From Chaetoderma sp. LZ-2023a (lineage: Eukaryota; Mollusca; Caudofoveata; Chaetodermatida; Chaetodermatidae), in the NCBI GenBank assembly GCA_034401795.1, contig CM067370.1, forward strand, positions 105,627,387-105,691,386: DNA of 64,000 bases, in the 5' to 3' direction. This document shows, in pieces, positions 1 through 11,231 of the stretch. Below the pieces are notes generated by a model. The model searched no databases and was not told the DNA's origin. It worked only from the letters and a program-made list of their open reading frames with translations. Numbering within the stretch: position 1 is the stretch's first letter; the number at the start of each line of letters is the position of its first letter. The position numbers were made by a program, and so were the translations under genes.

Positions 1-525
1 GGATTTCCTCGTGGTGTACCTGGGACTTGTCCACAATTGCCGGAGCGGGGGCCACCTGCTCCAGCACTCTGGACCCCAAGTACCCAGTGGTCATCCTCAG
101 TGACCTCTGGAACCACACCATATTTGTCATACCCCCCTCGGGGAATACAACACCGTGCCCACACCTCCCTTGAGGCCGCAGGGAGCTGGCCCTTGGTCAG
201 GAGTTGCTTGCTATAAATAGCATCTAACAACTCCTTAAACCTTGGATCTAGTCCGATGGACTGGATCCGAGCCGTAGGCAAGACCCCCATCCTAATCGAC
301 GCAACCGACGGACGGGGTGTATCCTCTTCGGCCGTGGCCGAAACCACAGATGGGTCCACCCTGACTAGCCAAGCCAGAGCTTCGGACCAGTCTGTCTCCG
401 ATGAGGACACTCCCGTGAACACATCACCCGTTGATGTATTCACGGTTCCACCAGCAACGGCCTCCCGGCTAGGAGCCACCACTGGTATGCCAGACACACC
501 AGTACCGCACGTAATTCCTGTAATG
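1..525 (-). pseudogene. gag: DIRS-like gag fragment, second copy, runs off left edge
   Basis: The minus strand encodes a gag-like stretch that reads toward position 1 and leaves the window. It matches, with scattered differences, the gag stretch at 4540-4920 and, near its end, the stretch at 2640-2760. Shared words include the coding of SREAVAG, DWSEALAWL and VQSAGAGGP. It abuts the RNase H end of the first DIRS-like copy with no spacer, so two partial elements are joined head to tail near 525. The exact junction is inferred from where the two gag copies stop matching. No full reading frame is present in the window. Confidence 0.6.
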
Positions 526-529
526 GTCC

Positions 530-1990
530 CGCCTTGGCGATTTATGTATGATACTACTGTCGAGTTGTCTGACCGTATCAATATCGCCTTGCACCTGACT
601 TTTGGAAGAAACTTTTCCAATGCCAGTTCCACTGCCATCATTTCCAACAGATTGATATGCAGCTTGCTCTCTTGGAGAGTCCATGTGCGCGAGACCTGGT
701 GTTCTGTTCTCCCAGGCAGGCCCCCCCCCCCATCCCTCCAGCGATGCATCCGTGTACACGGACACCTGGGGTGGGGTAGGTGCAGCGAAACCCCTACTAG
801 GAGATTCTGATGCTTTTTCCACCATACAAGATGTGACATTATTGGCTCCAAAACTGGCAGCAGCTATGACAGGGGTTCTGTTCTCTGTTTCCACAGAGAC
901 ATCAGATACAACTGGATAGGTCTTCGCATCAGAGCAGCATACAGGATTACCTGCTCCATGGAGACCATCATGCCCAGCATCTTAAGAAACTGCCTCGCCT
1001 GAATGTGGTTTCCCAATCAAAAACTCTTGAGGATGGCTAACAGAGACACCACTCTGGGCTCTGATGGGTAAACCCTGCCCTCCTCGAGATCGAATCGCAT
1101 CCCTAAATAAACGAACTGTTGAGTGGGTGTCAATTCAGATTTCTCCTTGTTGGCTATCCAGTCTAGATCTGAAAGTAACTTCAGAGTCAGAGCAGTATCC
1201 ACCTCTAACCTGGCTGAGGTGTCTGCTTTGATCAGCCAATCGTCTATGTAGGCGTGACGCACCACATTCTCTTTTCTGAGAAACGCTGTCACCGCAAGGA
1301 CCACTCTGGTGAAAACCCGTGGAACTGTCGACAGGCCAAATGGGAGGACTACAACCTCCCACACTTGATTCTGAAATGCAAATCTCAGAAACCTGTGACA
1401 ACTCCTGTTCATTGGAATGTGGAAATATGCATCTTTCAGATCGATCGATACACACCACATTCCCTTCCTCAATCCTGCCATTACCGACCTCAGAGTTTCC
1501 ATCTAAAACCGAGGCATATGGATAAACCAATTTAATGGCCTGAGATTGAGTACAGGTTTCCTTTCCCTGTGCTCTTGGGGACAAGGAACATGTTTGAATA
1601 GAAGCCTGGAGTGTTCTGGTTTGCTGGTTTTATTGCTCCCTTCAGAAGCAAACCTGACACTTCGTTTTGAATGGCTTCTAACTTGTCTGGTTCCCTTGGT
1701 ACGGGTGACCAGCCAGGTGACAAAGACAGATTCTGTGGTGGAAAATCCCACCACTCCGGCATGTACACCTGGGATAACCATCCCAGGACCAGACTGTCTG
1801 ACGTCACACTTCGCCAAGCCTCGGCGAAACGCATGAGCCTTCCACCCACTATAGACGCATCGACGCCCAATGCGGGTGTCTGGCTCGCGATCCGCTCATC
1901 CCCCCTCTCTTGACGAGAGAGAGTGAGAACCATTTTGGTCTTGGCTTGGCCGGTCTAACAGGCACCGCTGTTCCTGTCGCACAGGTGCGG
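530..1990 (-). pseudogene. DIRS-like reverse transcriptase / RNase H, decayed
   Basis: Minus-strand frames join into a DIRS-type RT-RNase H. In order: an N-terminal part (about 1990-1510) with NMFLVPKSTGK and LNLRPLNWF; the catalytic part (1502-1017) with SIDLKDAYFHIP, VLPFGLS and the active-site box AYIDDWL near 1240-1250, then YLGMRFD; then an RNase H-like part (about 1000-530) with VYTDASLEGWGG and SYINRQGG-like words. Several frame changes and stops separate the parts, including a stop right after the LKSF end near 1017 and a C-run at 719-730 in the RNase H part. The YIDD box and the LKDAYFHIP word are typical of DIRS elements. No tyrosine recombinase is seen; it would lie beyond the left edge. 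Confidence 0.75.
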
Positions 1991-2022
1991 TCCAGACAGA
2001 TACAAAGGGAGCCCTCATACCC

Positions 2023-2760
2023 TCAGGTACGATCCGCTCCCTTCTTTCCGCCCTTAGAGGACGTACCCTTCCCCTTCCCACCTCTCGGGCAATCAGGAGC
2101 AACATTGGGGAGGGTAGGGGCCTCCACAACCTTCTTGGTCTTCTTCGCCGGAGGCAGCTGAAAAGACCCAGTAGAAGCAGAAGCAGCAATAGGCTTAGCT
2201 TTCGCCTTGCTTTTGTGCTTCTTCTGCTTCTTAGGTTGCCCGGTTAGCGGCTTGGCTACAGCCCCTATTGCGCGCGCCTGACGCACTAGCTCCAGCTGTA
2301 GATTAACTGCCAACAGATTCTGCGCGATGTTGGCAGTGTCTTCTAAGATGGCCCACGCTTGACCACCAAAGATTCTAGGGCCAGTAAGGGGCGTCCCAAG
2401 AAGACGCTCCCTAACGGCAGTAGCTGGACGCATATGGTCAAGGACCATCTGCCTCCTAAACTTCATCACTCGCGCTTACACCCTTGCCAATGCATCCATA
2501 GACAGCACCAGGCCATTGACACATGAAAGCGCCACAGGGTGGTCTGCCCCCGTTTCAGCCCACACCGACTGAAGAAGGCGATAAGAATGATTGACAGCAC
2601 TCATTGCTGCCCTCACCCCCTCATCGCATAGGGACAGGACTGTGTCATGGTGTACCCGAGACTTGTCCACCAGCGCCGGGGCGGGGCCACCCGCTCCAGC
2701 ACTCTGGACACCCAGCGATGACCATTGGGACAACACCATATCTGTCATATTCCCCCGTGG
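2023..2760 (-). pseudogene. gag: DIRS-like gag, 3' portion
   Basis: Two minus-strand ORFs in one frame (2748-2476 and 2469-2023) are separated only by a TAA at 2476-2478. The first carries VQSAGAGGPAPALVDKSRV. The second carries FRRQMVLDHMRPATA followed by a Lys-rich stretch (KKQKKHKSKAKAK), as in nucleic-acid-binding Gag C-termini. It lies immediately upstream of the RT region, as expected for gag before pol. Its 5' continuation is not adjacent: it resumes at 4548 on the other side of the hAT-like insertion. The call rests on order and on the second gag copy at the left edge. Confidence 0.65.
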
Positions 2761-2768
2761 GATATGAC
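2761..2768. repeat. 8-bp target-site duplication (left) of hAT-like element
   Basis: GATATGAC here pairs with GATACGAC at 4540-4547 (7 of 8 identical), directly flanking an element whose ends are CAGAGTTGCCC and GGGCAACACTG. An 8-bp duplication with CAG...CTG ends is the hAT signature. Confidence 0.75.
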
Positions 2769-4539
2769 CAGAGTTGCCCTTATGTGTCCTTTTGCGCGTA
2801 TATACGCATAAAAATGGCAGAGGGACGCATAAAAATTAACCCTCTGCGGCCCCGAGGCTGCACGAGGGACGCAGTGAAAAAGTGTAACAGAAACTGATAA
2901 CTTTGCGTGTGCTTAATTATCGATTATATTATCATGTGTGTATATTTATTTGTGCATGTGTTTACTTTAAGAAACATACCTAATGCAGTGTGTGTTCAAT
3001 AAAAACGAACTTACTGTGTTGTTTAAGACTATGATTTGTTGTATATTTTCTTGCACAACTCAAAGTTGTTAATGCCCATAAATCAGATTCAACCACCACA
3101 TTTAATTGTAAACACAATCCCCCAAATTATCCGTAGTATTCTATTTGATCTAATTTTGATAAATAATGAGTTTACAAGCCCGATGTTAGTCGCCTTGTTT
3201 GGCCTACAAATTGCAAAAAATACCCGTCATGTTTCTGCCTGTTGTGCTAAACATCAGTGTGACGCGTCAGTATTTGATTGGATAACAGCGGAATCTCCCT
3301 CTAGAGGAACTCATGCTTGAGAAATCCAATACAACTGATCAAGCGTATACAAATGTGTCTGGGCGTCTTAATCGTTTCACATCTCAGAACATTGGACAGA
3401 TCACAAAGTTGTTATAACTAATATGCTGAATATTTCGAAATTAATTTGCGCATGCCTACTTGCCTAAAGCAGTAACGACTACAGCCAAAATATGTTTTTC
3501 CATTTACTTATCAAAGTATCTAAATGGATGAAGGAATATATGGAAGATATTGTGATATCTTTTACATTTGAATGGTCATTTGACGGATTAGCGGTGGTGT
3601 TTGTGTATTGCTGTTTGAATAACGGTATCAATACGCGCTATAAGCCGTCTTTTATTTAGCAATAGCGGCTGATTGATTGACTGATGGATTGGTGTTTATA
3701 ATGTTTAACAATACTCGATCGTTAGGTGTTCCCAATTTCTCAACTCAAAAGCTCATCCCAGCAACGATGTTCAACGATATCGTCATTTTTCCAAACAGCG
3801 TATACCTCAAAGCGCCCTGATACAAGCGTCCTTATTGGATACACGCTACTGCGTTGTCTATGCTTCAACCAATCAGCAATCGCATTACATAGTTACTCCC
3901 TATGAATTAGACATATCAGGTTGTTGGCTGATATATTTTCACTAATTACGCATTTTAATCTGATTTATACAGATTATTTTTGATAAATTATTGTTTTGTC
4001 TGATCTTAGCCTATGTATTCCACTATATTTAGTCATTCCAGTTACACTATAAAAAAATATGCGCGCATTATATCGAAGTAGGTTAAGTCGTCCTTGAGCA
4101 AACTCGCCACAGGTACTCGTAATTTTTCAATTCATCCAAAGTCAAGTTATGGTTTTATAGAAAAACTAATGCAGTGGTCTTAGCTAATTACTAATTTAGT
4201 GGTCTTTGGAAATGTTAATCATACAAGGTTGTCAATGTAGGTTGGTTGGTTTATCAGATAACAAACAAGTTCAGTGCTTTAAGTTATTGTTTATTGATAT
4301 GCAGTTCAAATGTCATTAGTTAAATATGCAATGGCCATTTCAATATATCAATTTTAGCCACGATTGTAGATCACAGAACACATATTTTTGAAAATTTACC
4401 ACTGGAATGACTGGCACTGTTTAGAGCCATATTTCAGATGAGGACCCCATGGGACCCCCAGATTTTACAGTGGGACCCCCAAATCTGAGAGTGTGGGATC
4501 CTTGGGACCCCCAAAAATCAGATGTTGTGGGCAACACTG
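2769..4539. mobile_element. Non-autonomous hAT-like DNA transposon, 1,771 bp
   Basis: The element begins CAGAGTTGCCC and ends GGGCAACACTG, an 11-bp terminal inverted repeat with one mismatch, flanked by an 8-bp direct repeat. It interrupts a DIRS-like gag: the minus-strand gag resumes in matching sequence on each side. It contains no reading frame resembling a transposase; the longest plus ORF (3036-3320) has no recognisable motif. The right subterminal region (about 4440-4520) repeats a TGGGACCCCCA-type word several times, and the left one has GACGCATAAAAA twice. These may be transposase-binding repeats. Copy mobilisation would need a partner in trans. Confidence 0.75.
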
Positions 4540-4547
4540 GATACGAC
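4540..4547. repeat. 8-bp target-site duplication (right) of hAT-like element
   Basis: GATACGAC, partner of GATATGAC at 2761-2768; one difference. Confidence 0.7.
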
Positions 4548-5215
4548 ACCTCGCCCACACCTCCCTGGAGGCCGCAGGAAGCTAGCCCTTGATCATGAGT
4601 TGTTTGCTATAAATAGCATCCAATAACTTCATAAACATTGGATCCAGTCCAATAGACTGGATCCGGGCTGCGGGAAAGATTCCCGCCCTAATCGATGCCA
4701 CCGATGGACGGGGTGCATCCTCCTCGGCTGGGGTAAACCACAGATGGGTCTACCCTGGCTAGCCAAGCCAGAGCTTCTGACCAGTTTGTCTCCGAGGAGG
4801 ACACTCCCGTGAACACGTCACTCGTTGACGTGTTCACGGCCCTACCAGCAACGGCCTCCCGGCTAGGAGCCATTGCTGATATGCCAGGAACTCCGGTACC
4901 ATACAGTTCCGCCGCCACCCCATGAAAAACACCAGTCCATGGAGTAGGCCTGCACGGAAAACCATGCCTGACCGCCGGACCAGGCGAGATAGGTGAGTAC
5001 CACGCCTGGCCAGCCACACCCGTCACTGTGTCGGTTGGCGGCAAACCAACCATCACGGGACCGGTGCCCTGTACCGGAGTGGCCTCAACCACAGGCGGAG
5101 CCGCTGGCCTGGCTTATGCCAAGTCAGACAGATGGAGGGCGGTTCCGTCCAGGATAGAATCGACCTCCATGCTCTCCACCCGTGGCATCTCAGGCTGCAG
5201 CAATCTCACATACAT
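4540..5215 (-). pseudogene. gag: DIRS-like gag, 5' portion
   Basis: The minus-strand ATG at 5215 opens a frame starting MYVRLLQPEMPRVESMEVD, with an in-frame TAA at 5114-5116, then a Pro/Gly/Thr-rich stretch (EATPVQGTGPVMVGLPPTD) and the conserved words SREAVAG and SEALAWLARVDPSVV, also found in the left-edge gag copy. The sequence stops matching gag at 4540 and resumes at 2766, so this is the first part of the gag cut by the hAT-like element. A second frame change lies near 4700-4730. Confidence 0.6.
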
Positions 5216-6055
5216 AGGACGGTAGCTTTGAGTAGGTACTAGTGTAACGGCGTACTCGTCCTATAGCGCGGTTTATAGTTGCTTTCAGAATGTACGATTT
5301 ACATTTAAGAGTAATCAACAGAACGCACAGTTCAAAATCAAACAATCTGGAATGCTGTTGCTTTATTTTCTTTAATTTGACATGACAACCGAATCAAAAA
5401 GGAAAAATTATTAAACCGTCTGAAATTGCTAACTCTAGAATTAAACAGAATTATGTTCACTGATTGCCTAACACTCTGAAGCTGTATATACTTGACATTT
5501 CACAACAGACTCAGGGTCTGCAGCGAAAGAAAGAAAATTATATGGCGATTCGCCGGAGTAACTAGCTGGTTTTCTCAATGACAAAGGTGTTACCTCGCTA
5601 TTGTTAGCTTGCTTATTGTAGCGCTTTGTGTTGTGATTCGTAATTATTCGACACATGCATGGCACGGCGGGATATACACACAATGAACACAGGTGTGAAT
5701 CGATTATAAGTGTACTCATGTACTGATATAATGCGACGGAAAAGTACACACTTCAGATTTTGTAAAAACATGAAATTTTTGACGATTTTCCGATATTTCC
5801 TCAATTACATCGTAAAAAATCGCGATTTTAAAAATAAATCGAACTTCACGATTAAATCGAAAAATCGCGCAAGCCTAGAACTGTCAATCAAAAAGTGGCT
5901 ACTGTGTAGATGCATTCCATACAATGGTACATCATAGAACGAGTGATAAAAACAAATTCACCAATTTCGGTTCTCACGAATTTAAGCAACTGGCCCATAT
6001 GTATGTAAGGTGTCCGCCATAACAACAGGCAATGCCTTCGGCGGACAACCTATTA
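5216..6055. other. Intergenic, no gene recognised
   Basis: AT-rich sequence upstream of the DIRS-like gag. Overlapping ORFs at 5468-5937 on both strands lack motifs. A run rich in TCGATT/AAATCG words lies at about 5780-5870. Part of it may be the left terminal region of the DIRS element, but no terminal repeat is visible to prove it. Confidence 0.4.
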
Positions 6056-6057
6056 GC

Positions 6058-6167
6058 TATTATGACTCACGGGCTATATCGTCAATCTCTCCCCCTCCTA
6101 TTGTTCACGCCATACGGAAAAAGCCTGGTAGGGGGAAGGATTGACGATAATGCCGACTCATGAATAT
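6058..6167. repeat. Imperfect palindrome (MITE-like)
   Basis: The core arms TATCGTCAATC and GATTGACGATA lie at 6077-6087 and 6139-6149. Each continues inward into C-rich/G-rich complementary runs (CCCCCT and AGGGGG), and weaker pairing extends outward (ATGACTCACGGG against GCCGACTCAT). The loop is about 26 nt. It looks like a small foldback element; no flanking duplication was identified. Confidence 0.5.
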
Positions 6168-6394
6168 TGTTTATTTAGTATTATTGAATAAATAATCTTG
6201 AAATATTTCCTCCTTAGTTATGATTGTATTCGAAAACTGGTTATTCATGCAAAATGTACCTATCTAATGTTCTGTAAGCGGGCTCGATGTCATTGTTTTT
6301 AACGAGCACAGTGCGCGCTATGAAACGTATGTGATTCCTAGACATTTGCTAATAGACGCATAAAGAACTTGTATAGTAAATTAAAATTTGTAAA

Positions 6395-7480
6395 AAATAT
6401 CTTTTCTTCTTGATAATGTAGATCGTCCCTCTTCAAGGTTCACGTCGAGCATACCACTCCCTATATAGTCCAATGCCTGTAGGTAGATTGTAGATTGGGT
6501 TGTCGTCTATCTAGATAGACAGGAGACCACGTGTCTTCAGCAGTCGCAGTCTCAAACAATATGTGAAGTATATCCACTCTCTAGCTATTTGTTCAATTTC
6601 ATTAACAAGTGGATTAGATGAATGGATCAGGAAAAGTGGGTCCAGCAAAGCTTGGGCCATAAGGTCTGTGGTAGGATCAGTGACACCAAGATCAGAGAGG
6701 ATCTGGCAGAACCTTCTGTAGTGTGGGACACGAGCTTCATCGAACAGCCAACACGGAAGCAGGAAATGTGTTCTGGTTTCAGCCGCATCCATACACAGCA
6801 GGCATGTTAGAGTACGGGAATACTGATTGGAATTGCCATAAGCCGTCTGTAGAGGATATTACTGACAGGTCAAATTGGACCCCAGACAGATAACGCAGCA
6901 AACTAAGTTCTTTCACTTGACATTGTAGGCTTTCAGACCAGAATAGCGTGATGGAACGGCTAACACAGTGGGTTTTTTTCAATCATCTTTGCTAGGAGGT
7001 GCTGCTAGAAGTTCATGCGCTGATGGGAGGCTATATTTCCACAAGATGCATGATATCCAGGAGAACCAACATTTGTCTTCCACAGTTTTTAGTGAGAGTT
7101 TACGAAGTGCAAGTTCAAAATTCCCGTCTCGCTTGGTCGCTGATGACATTGCGGAAGAAAACTAGGGCTCGTCTGTGCATGTAGGCTGTTACTGGAAGCA
7201 CACTGAGTAGGGAATAAACAGCTGGAATTGATACATTGTCAGAGAGACTTTGGTTGTACTTTGCCTTCTTCAGGATCTTCAATAGCTCATGTGCGAAATG
7301 CTCTCGTGAAGAACACGCCTTCTCAGAACACATCCAGATTTCTGTTCCATGTAGGAGGCGTGGTTGGATATAAGTGATCCAGATTTTCTGAGACACTGCT
7401 GGGTTTAGGACGTTCTTGCTCTGAAAACCAGCCCCTAAGAGCATGTGGGTCATCTTTCTGTCTGTGGAAATATTAACTTC
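6395..7480 (-). pseudogene. LINE ORF2 C-terminal region and 3' end
   Basis: Two minus-strand ORFs (7453-7115 and 6792-6511) plus the stretch between them form the end of an APE-type non-LTR retrotransposon ORF2. The first has GAGFQSKNVLNPAVSQKIW and YIQPRLLHGTEIW, the usual post-RT segment. The second has AETRTHFLLPC, the C-terminal Cys motif region. The 3' side (about 6510-6395) contains ATTATCAAGAAGAAAAG, resembling a LINE 3' tail. Strand and order match the RT fragment at 20.8-21.8 kb, so it may be the end of that LINE, separated by a 13-kb insertion. That link is inference, and about 100 codons would be missing. Confidence 0.7.
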
Positions 7481-7820
7481 TAGCCGATGTTACATAATGT
7501 TATGAACAGATACCTGGATAACACTGATATGGGTTGCATGGTAAACAATGTAAAGTTCCTGACATATGCAGCGACACGAGAAACAACCAATTGACAATCT
7601 GGACTGTGGTATGGTGCAAGGGCTGTGATATCATCCTGTAGCTGCCAGGGGTGCGCATGGCTCCTCCGTAAAATATCGCTGGGTAGCTAACCTTGGGGAT
7701 TGGGAGTAGATACCACGCATTTCCGGTGTCCACAAAGACCACCCTCCAGGGTCGGTGGAACGATCTCATGCAGCCATTGCTGTGGAAATTGAACACCGCC
7801 GTTTCATCCCGGCTGTTCGT
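7481..7820 (-). other. End segment resembling the small-ORF ends of repeat copies B and C
   Basis: Read on the minus strand, this segment contains DETAVFNFHSNG, matching DDTVAFNLSVNG at 21.9 kb and DETVWFNLGGNG at 62.55 kb at corresponding ends of related elements. Beyond about 20 codons the similarity fades. It lies between the LINE 3' end and repeat module A. I do not know a function; it may be a terminal part of the repeat family rather than a gene. Confidence 0.35.
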
Positions 7821-10080
7821 ATTGTAGTTCGGATTGACTGGTCAGGTACCGGCCGTACCAGCTAAGCTGGGTACGCACCGCCCATCCTGGATTCGTTCCC
7901 TGAACACGTCCCCCACCCCTGAGTAGAGCTATAAGCGTATATGAGCCTATGAGAGAGGTCACATTGTAAAAATGACTAAGTTTGTTAAAACGCATAGCGA
8001 GCATGCGCACGCTTAATACTATTTTTGACAGAGCGCATATTTTACGATCAAGATAGGATGGCGCTTTTAGTGTACCGAGTGGGTACATTGTCATCCTTTT
8101 TCATTATTTCTTCCCGCCGAAGCTGGCATTGATCAAGACCCGAATTCGACTGGCTTTCCGAATCTGTAAACCATTTCGAAATCGGTTAAGAAATGGCTGA
8201 GTTATCCACCGAAAACCCCTTTGGATTATCTTCAAAATATTGCCGTGACGTCATAACCACGTGTACGCAGAACTTCTAGAATGTTCTAGAACATTTGACT
8301 GCGTTATTATTAGCTACGAGCTGATTGGCTATTGCTCGACCGATGATGGGTTGAAGCCTGCGCCTATAACGTCACGAGTAGTATAAAACGAGATGAAATT
8401 CAGAACTCGAGAGCATCCTTGGCCAGGGGTCGAATAGGTTGGATCTGTGTTCAGGCTACTACCAGCAAGACAGTCACTAACCAGATAACTTCAGTCTCGA
8501 AGGTTTCTCTTCCGTAGCCACTGCAGTAATCCAATCCACCGCACTAAAACAATTTTGTATCTCCCGTTTGTGCTGGAGCATTTTTGGAACTTTCGAATAT
8601 TGTTCATGAAAACATCAAGAACTAACTCGGAACACCAACTTGCGTTGAGGCCTTTCCCGGCCTGAAAATGTGATTCTACAGATGTATAGACAGCGATGTT
8701 CTTTGGTAGATGACTTGCGGGATCTGCCGGCCATGCCAAAAAGTGGTTATTCAACCGTCCCGCAATGATGTCGTGCAGGTTTACCTAAACTTTTCGACCA
8801 CAGCAAGTAAACTTTGCCTGGTACGTCTTAAGATGTACCCCGCACCGTTATGCTTAGATATGTATCTTCATCCATATTTAACAAACCCCGCTTATGATCG
8901 GGTTGTTGGTAACTTCCATCCGTACCATCGGTGTACGGGAACTTTCGTCTTAGCAGTAATGTTATTGTATCCCTTACTGACTACTCATTAGACATTCTAT
9001 ATTGTGATTACAGTCCTGAGTTCGATCCGCTCCCGTCGTGGACTGCTTGCGGGAATCCTGTTTGCGGAAACCGGCATGCAGGAACTTTCCAGCTTCCAGA
9101 GAACGCATCAACTCACGTCAAACCAAGGATGACATATCAATTTCAGTAACACGATAGCCCATGCTTAAGAATGGCTACCGATTATTCAAGTAACTATACT
9201 TGACATTTTAATTATTCTGATAATTACATCTTTAATAATTATACTGTATATGTATAAACGGTCCCGATGACTAAAAGGCACTGTAACGGTCTTAGGACCG
9301 CTAGTTATGATTTCTGTATCTGTTTATAGTTATTCTTGTTTTCTGTAAGGTGTTTTTACTAACCGCACCATAGTAGGTTCCTCAACCTGTACTTTATATA
9401 TTATTCTGATCATTTTACATTGTATTGTTAAATTGGTTAATTTTATATGTGGCAAGTGGCCATTAGTTTATATGTTTTGTTTAGTTATAGAAAAATATAG
9501 GACTGCAGTGCATGTAGGAAACACTATACAGCAACATTCGTATATGCAGCACGTTCTCCCGCCACCAACAATTTTTCACTGAGGTCGCTGTCCGTGCTAT
9601 AACTATGTTTAGCCTGCCATGCTACTGACTAAAAACCTTTCTATTCAGCTCGATAGGATAGGTTTAATATGATGAGAGAGAATCTCTTCGGCAGGAGACG
9701 CCTCTTTAACGGTAGTTGCGATAATTTATCCCCGCACTCCGGCAAGGTTGTGTAAGATTGGCCAACATACCTAATGGGCCTCATATGTCTAAGTTATTGT
9801 CTCTCTTCATGTTCCACTAAGCCTTATATAAGGCTTCTTAATTGTTTGGATGTCCCTATTCGCACCATGGACTGATCCGACCCTGGGAAACTATTGGGGT
9901 TTCCGAGCGGTGATGGCCAGGGTGTGGTGTCACACACATTCCCCGCATATCTTCGGATACTTAGTAGTTAGTTACCCGTGCCAATGTAGGAAGCACTGCT
10001 AAAACATATCTTAATTATTATTTTTCTTTTATCTGCTGAACAATCCTCCCGCACAGCAGTGCATAACCTGGGCAACTTGC
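7821..10080 (+). mobile_element. Repeat family copy A (LTR-like, promoter-bearing, non-coding)
   Basis: A non-coding element shared with copies at 25,385-21,757 (minus) and 58,970-62,770 (plus). Shared landmarks in order: a start module with AGCTAAGCTGGGTAC; GTGTACCGAGTGGGTACA; a CCAAT/CRE/TATA promoter; TGTGTAAGATTGGCCAA near 9750; CTATTGGGGTTTCCGAGCGG near 9890; and TATCTTCGGATACTTAG near 9950. This copy ends near 10,080, where PolB sequence begins. No open frame is conserved between copies. It could be a solo LTR or a TIR-type element; the evidence does not decide. Confidence 0.55.
8321..8389 (+). promoter_or_regulatory. CCAAT / CRE / TATA promoter of repeat copy A
   Basis: An inverted CCAAT box (CTGATTGGCT) at 8321-8330 is followed by a CRE-like AACGTCACG near 8368-8376 and a TATA box GTATAAAAC at 8381-8389. 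The same order and spacing recur in copies B and C, so the architecture is conserved within the family and reads into the element. Confidence 0.65.
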
Positions 10081-10107
10081 GTTTAAACCTAATGACAGGT
10101 TAAAAAG

Positions 10108-10345
10108 TTAGCTGCATAGGACCTGTTGACGGGCAAAAATGCGCATCCCCACCGAGAATCCGAGTTTTCGCTGCGCATACATCACCATACCCTGGTTGCG
10201 CATGCGTAGGCCTCGGTTTTTAGCTCTGTCCACCCCGTCATGTATGGCACTGTAGAACCTCTGCCAAGAGACCTCATTCTGCCGCTTTGACATTCCCTTA
10301 GCCGAGCACTTACCTGCAGCTGTGCTCTCCACGTAGTAGCATTTG
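10108..10345 (-). pseudogene. Inverted PolB fragment
   Basis: The minus strand encodes AKGMSKRQNEVSWQRFYSA and RAKNRGLRMRNQGMV, nearly identical to the plus-strand PolB tail at 10,897-11,103. The two copies form inverted arms of about 210 bp around a 550-bp spacer. The fragment diverges into unrelated codons after RKLGF. It is a duplicated piece of the Polinton DNA polymerase rather than a gene. Confidence 0.7.
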
Positions 10346-10417
10346 GAGCAGAGTGCGGTGCCTGGAGATCACTGCTGTATACCGCACCATAGACTATGAG
10401 GGCAAGCGCTCATTCGA

Positions 10418-11211
10418 GTGGTCGTGGAGAATGTTACGGAGGGCCGCTGCTCGGGAGATGTAGATAAGAGCAAAGCGTTCTTGCCAGATCTCTTCAAACT
10501 CCTCGGCAATAGTGCCTGCGGGAAGCCCATCGAGGCCCTAGAACGTCGTAGCAACACCAGCTTCACAAAGGATGACCGCGTGGTAGACAAGGCCCTGCAT
10601 AGTGCATGGTTTGAAGATCTCGAGGAGATCGGTGAGTCATACAAGCTCCAGAGTCGCAAGCGGAGAATCACCATGACTTCCTCGATCGCTACGTAGCTCG
10701 TAACAGCTTTGAGTACCTGCAGATGGACACTGCCTCAGCGTATATTGATATAGCAGGCTCCAATCTCGACGACGTCATTCACTCTGAGATGTGAGCAGAG
10801 TACCAGGCTCATAAGTGCAACTGGCTAGCTTGGGACAAATGGTCTGGACGGACTCCGGGACTGTTCAAGCTCGAGTTCGAAGGCTATCGTGGCATCGCTC
10901 TCTGCTCCAAATGCTACTACGTGGAGAGCGCAGCTGCAAGTAAGTGCTCGGCTAAGGGAATGTCAAAGCGGCAGAATGAGGTCTCTTGGCAGAGGTTCTA
11001 CAGTGCCCTACATGGCGGGGTGGACAGAGCTAAAAACCAAGGCCTACGCATGCGCAACCAGGGTATGGTGACGTATACGCAGAGAAAACTCGGACTCTCC
11101 GCTTTCTATGATAAGTGCCATGTGCTGCCAGATGGGGTCCATACCGAGCCCATCGAGTACCATGTTAGCACCCTAGGGGGTGGTAGCTGTGTGTCGTCAG
11201 GGAATAGCTGA
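10418..11211 (+). pseudogene. Protein-primed DNA polymerase B, C-terminal remnant (Polinton)
   Basis: Plus-strand pieces match the palm and C-terminus of Maverick/Polinton PolB, the enzyme that replicates the element by protein priming. Visible in order: LFKLLGNSACGKPIEAL (palm, 10.49 kb), ESYKLQSRKRRITMT, then after a deletion and frame change EYLQMDTASAYID (10.72-10.77 kb), a TGA at 10,792-10,794, then CNWLAWDKWSGRTPGLFKLE, SKRQNEVSWQRFY and GLSAFYDKCHVLPDG. Both palm catalytic boxes look damaged: Cys in the NSACGK box and Ala in MDTAS, where an acidic residue normally sits. The N-terminal two thirds are absent. This polymerase cannot be functional as written. Confidence 0.8.
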
Positions 11212-11231
11212 AGCTCTTCTGCAACAAATGG

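Noticed and set aside
3036..3320. 94-codon ORF inside the hAT-like element as a transposase remnant
   Set aside because: No hAT dimerisation motif, no catalytic residues, and composition like surrounding AT-rich DNA.
8491..9149. ORFs downstream of the copy A promoter as a gene product
   Set aside because: Copies B and C share the nucleotide landmarks but not these reading frames.
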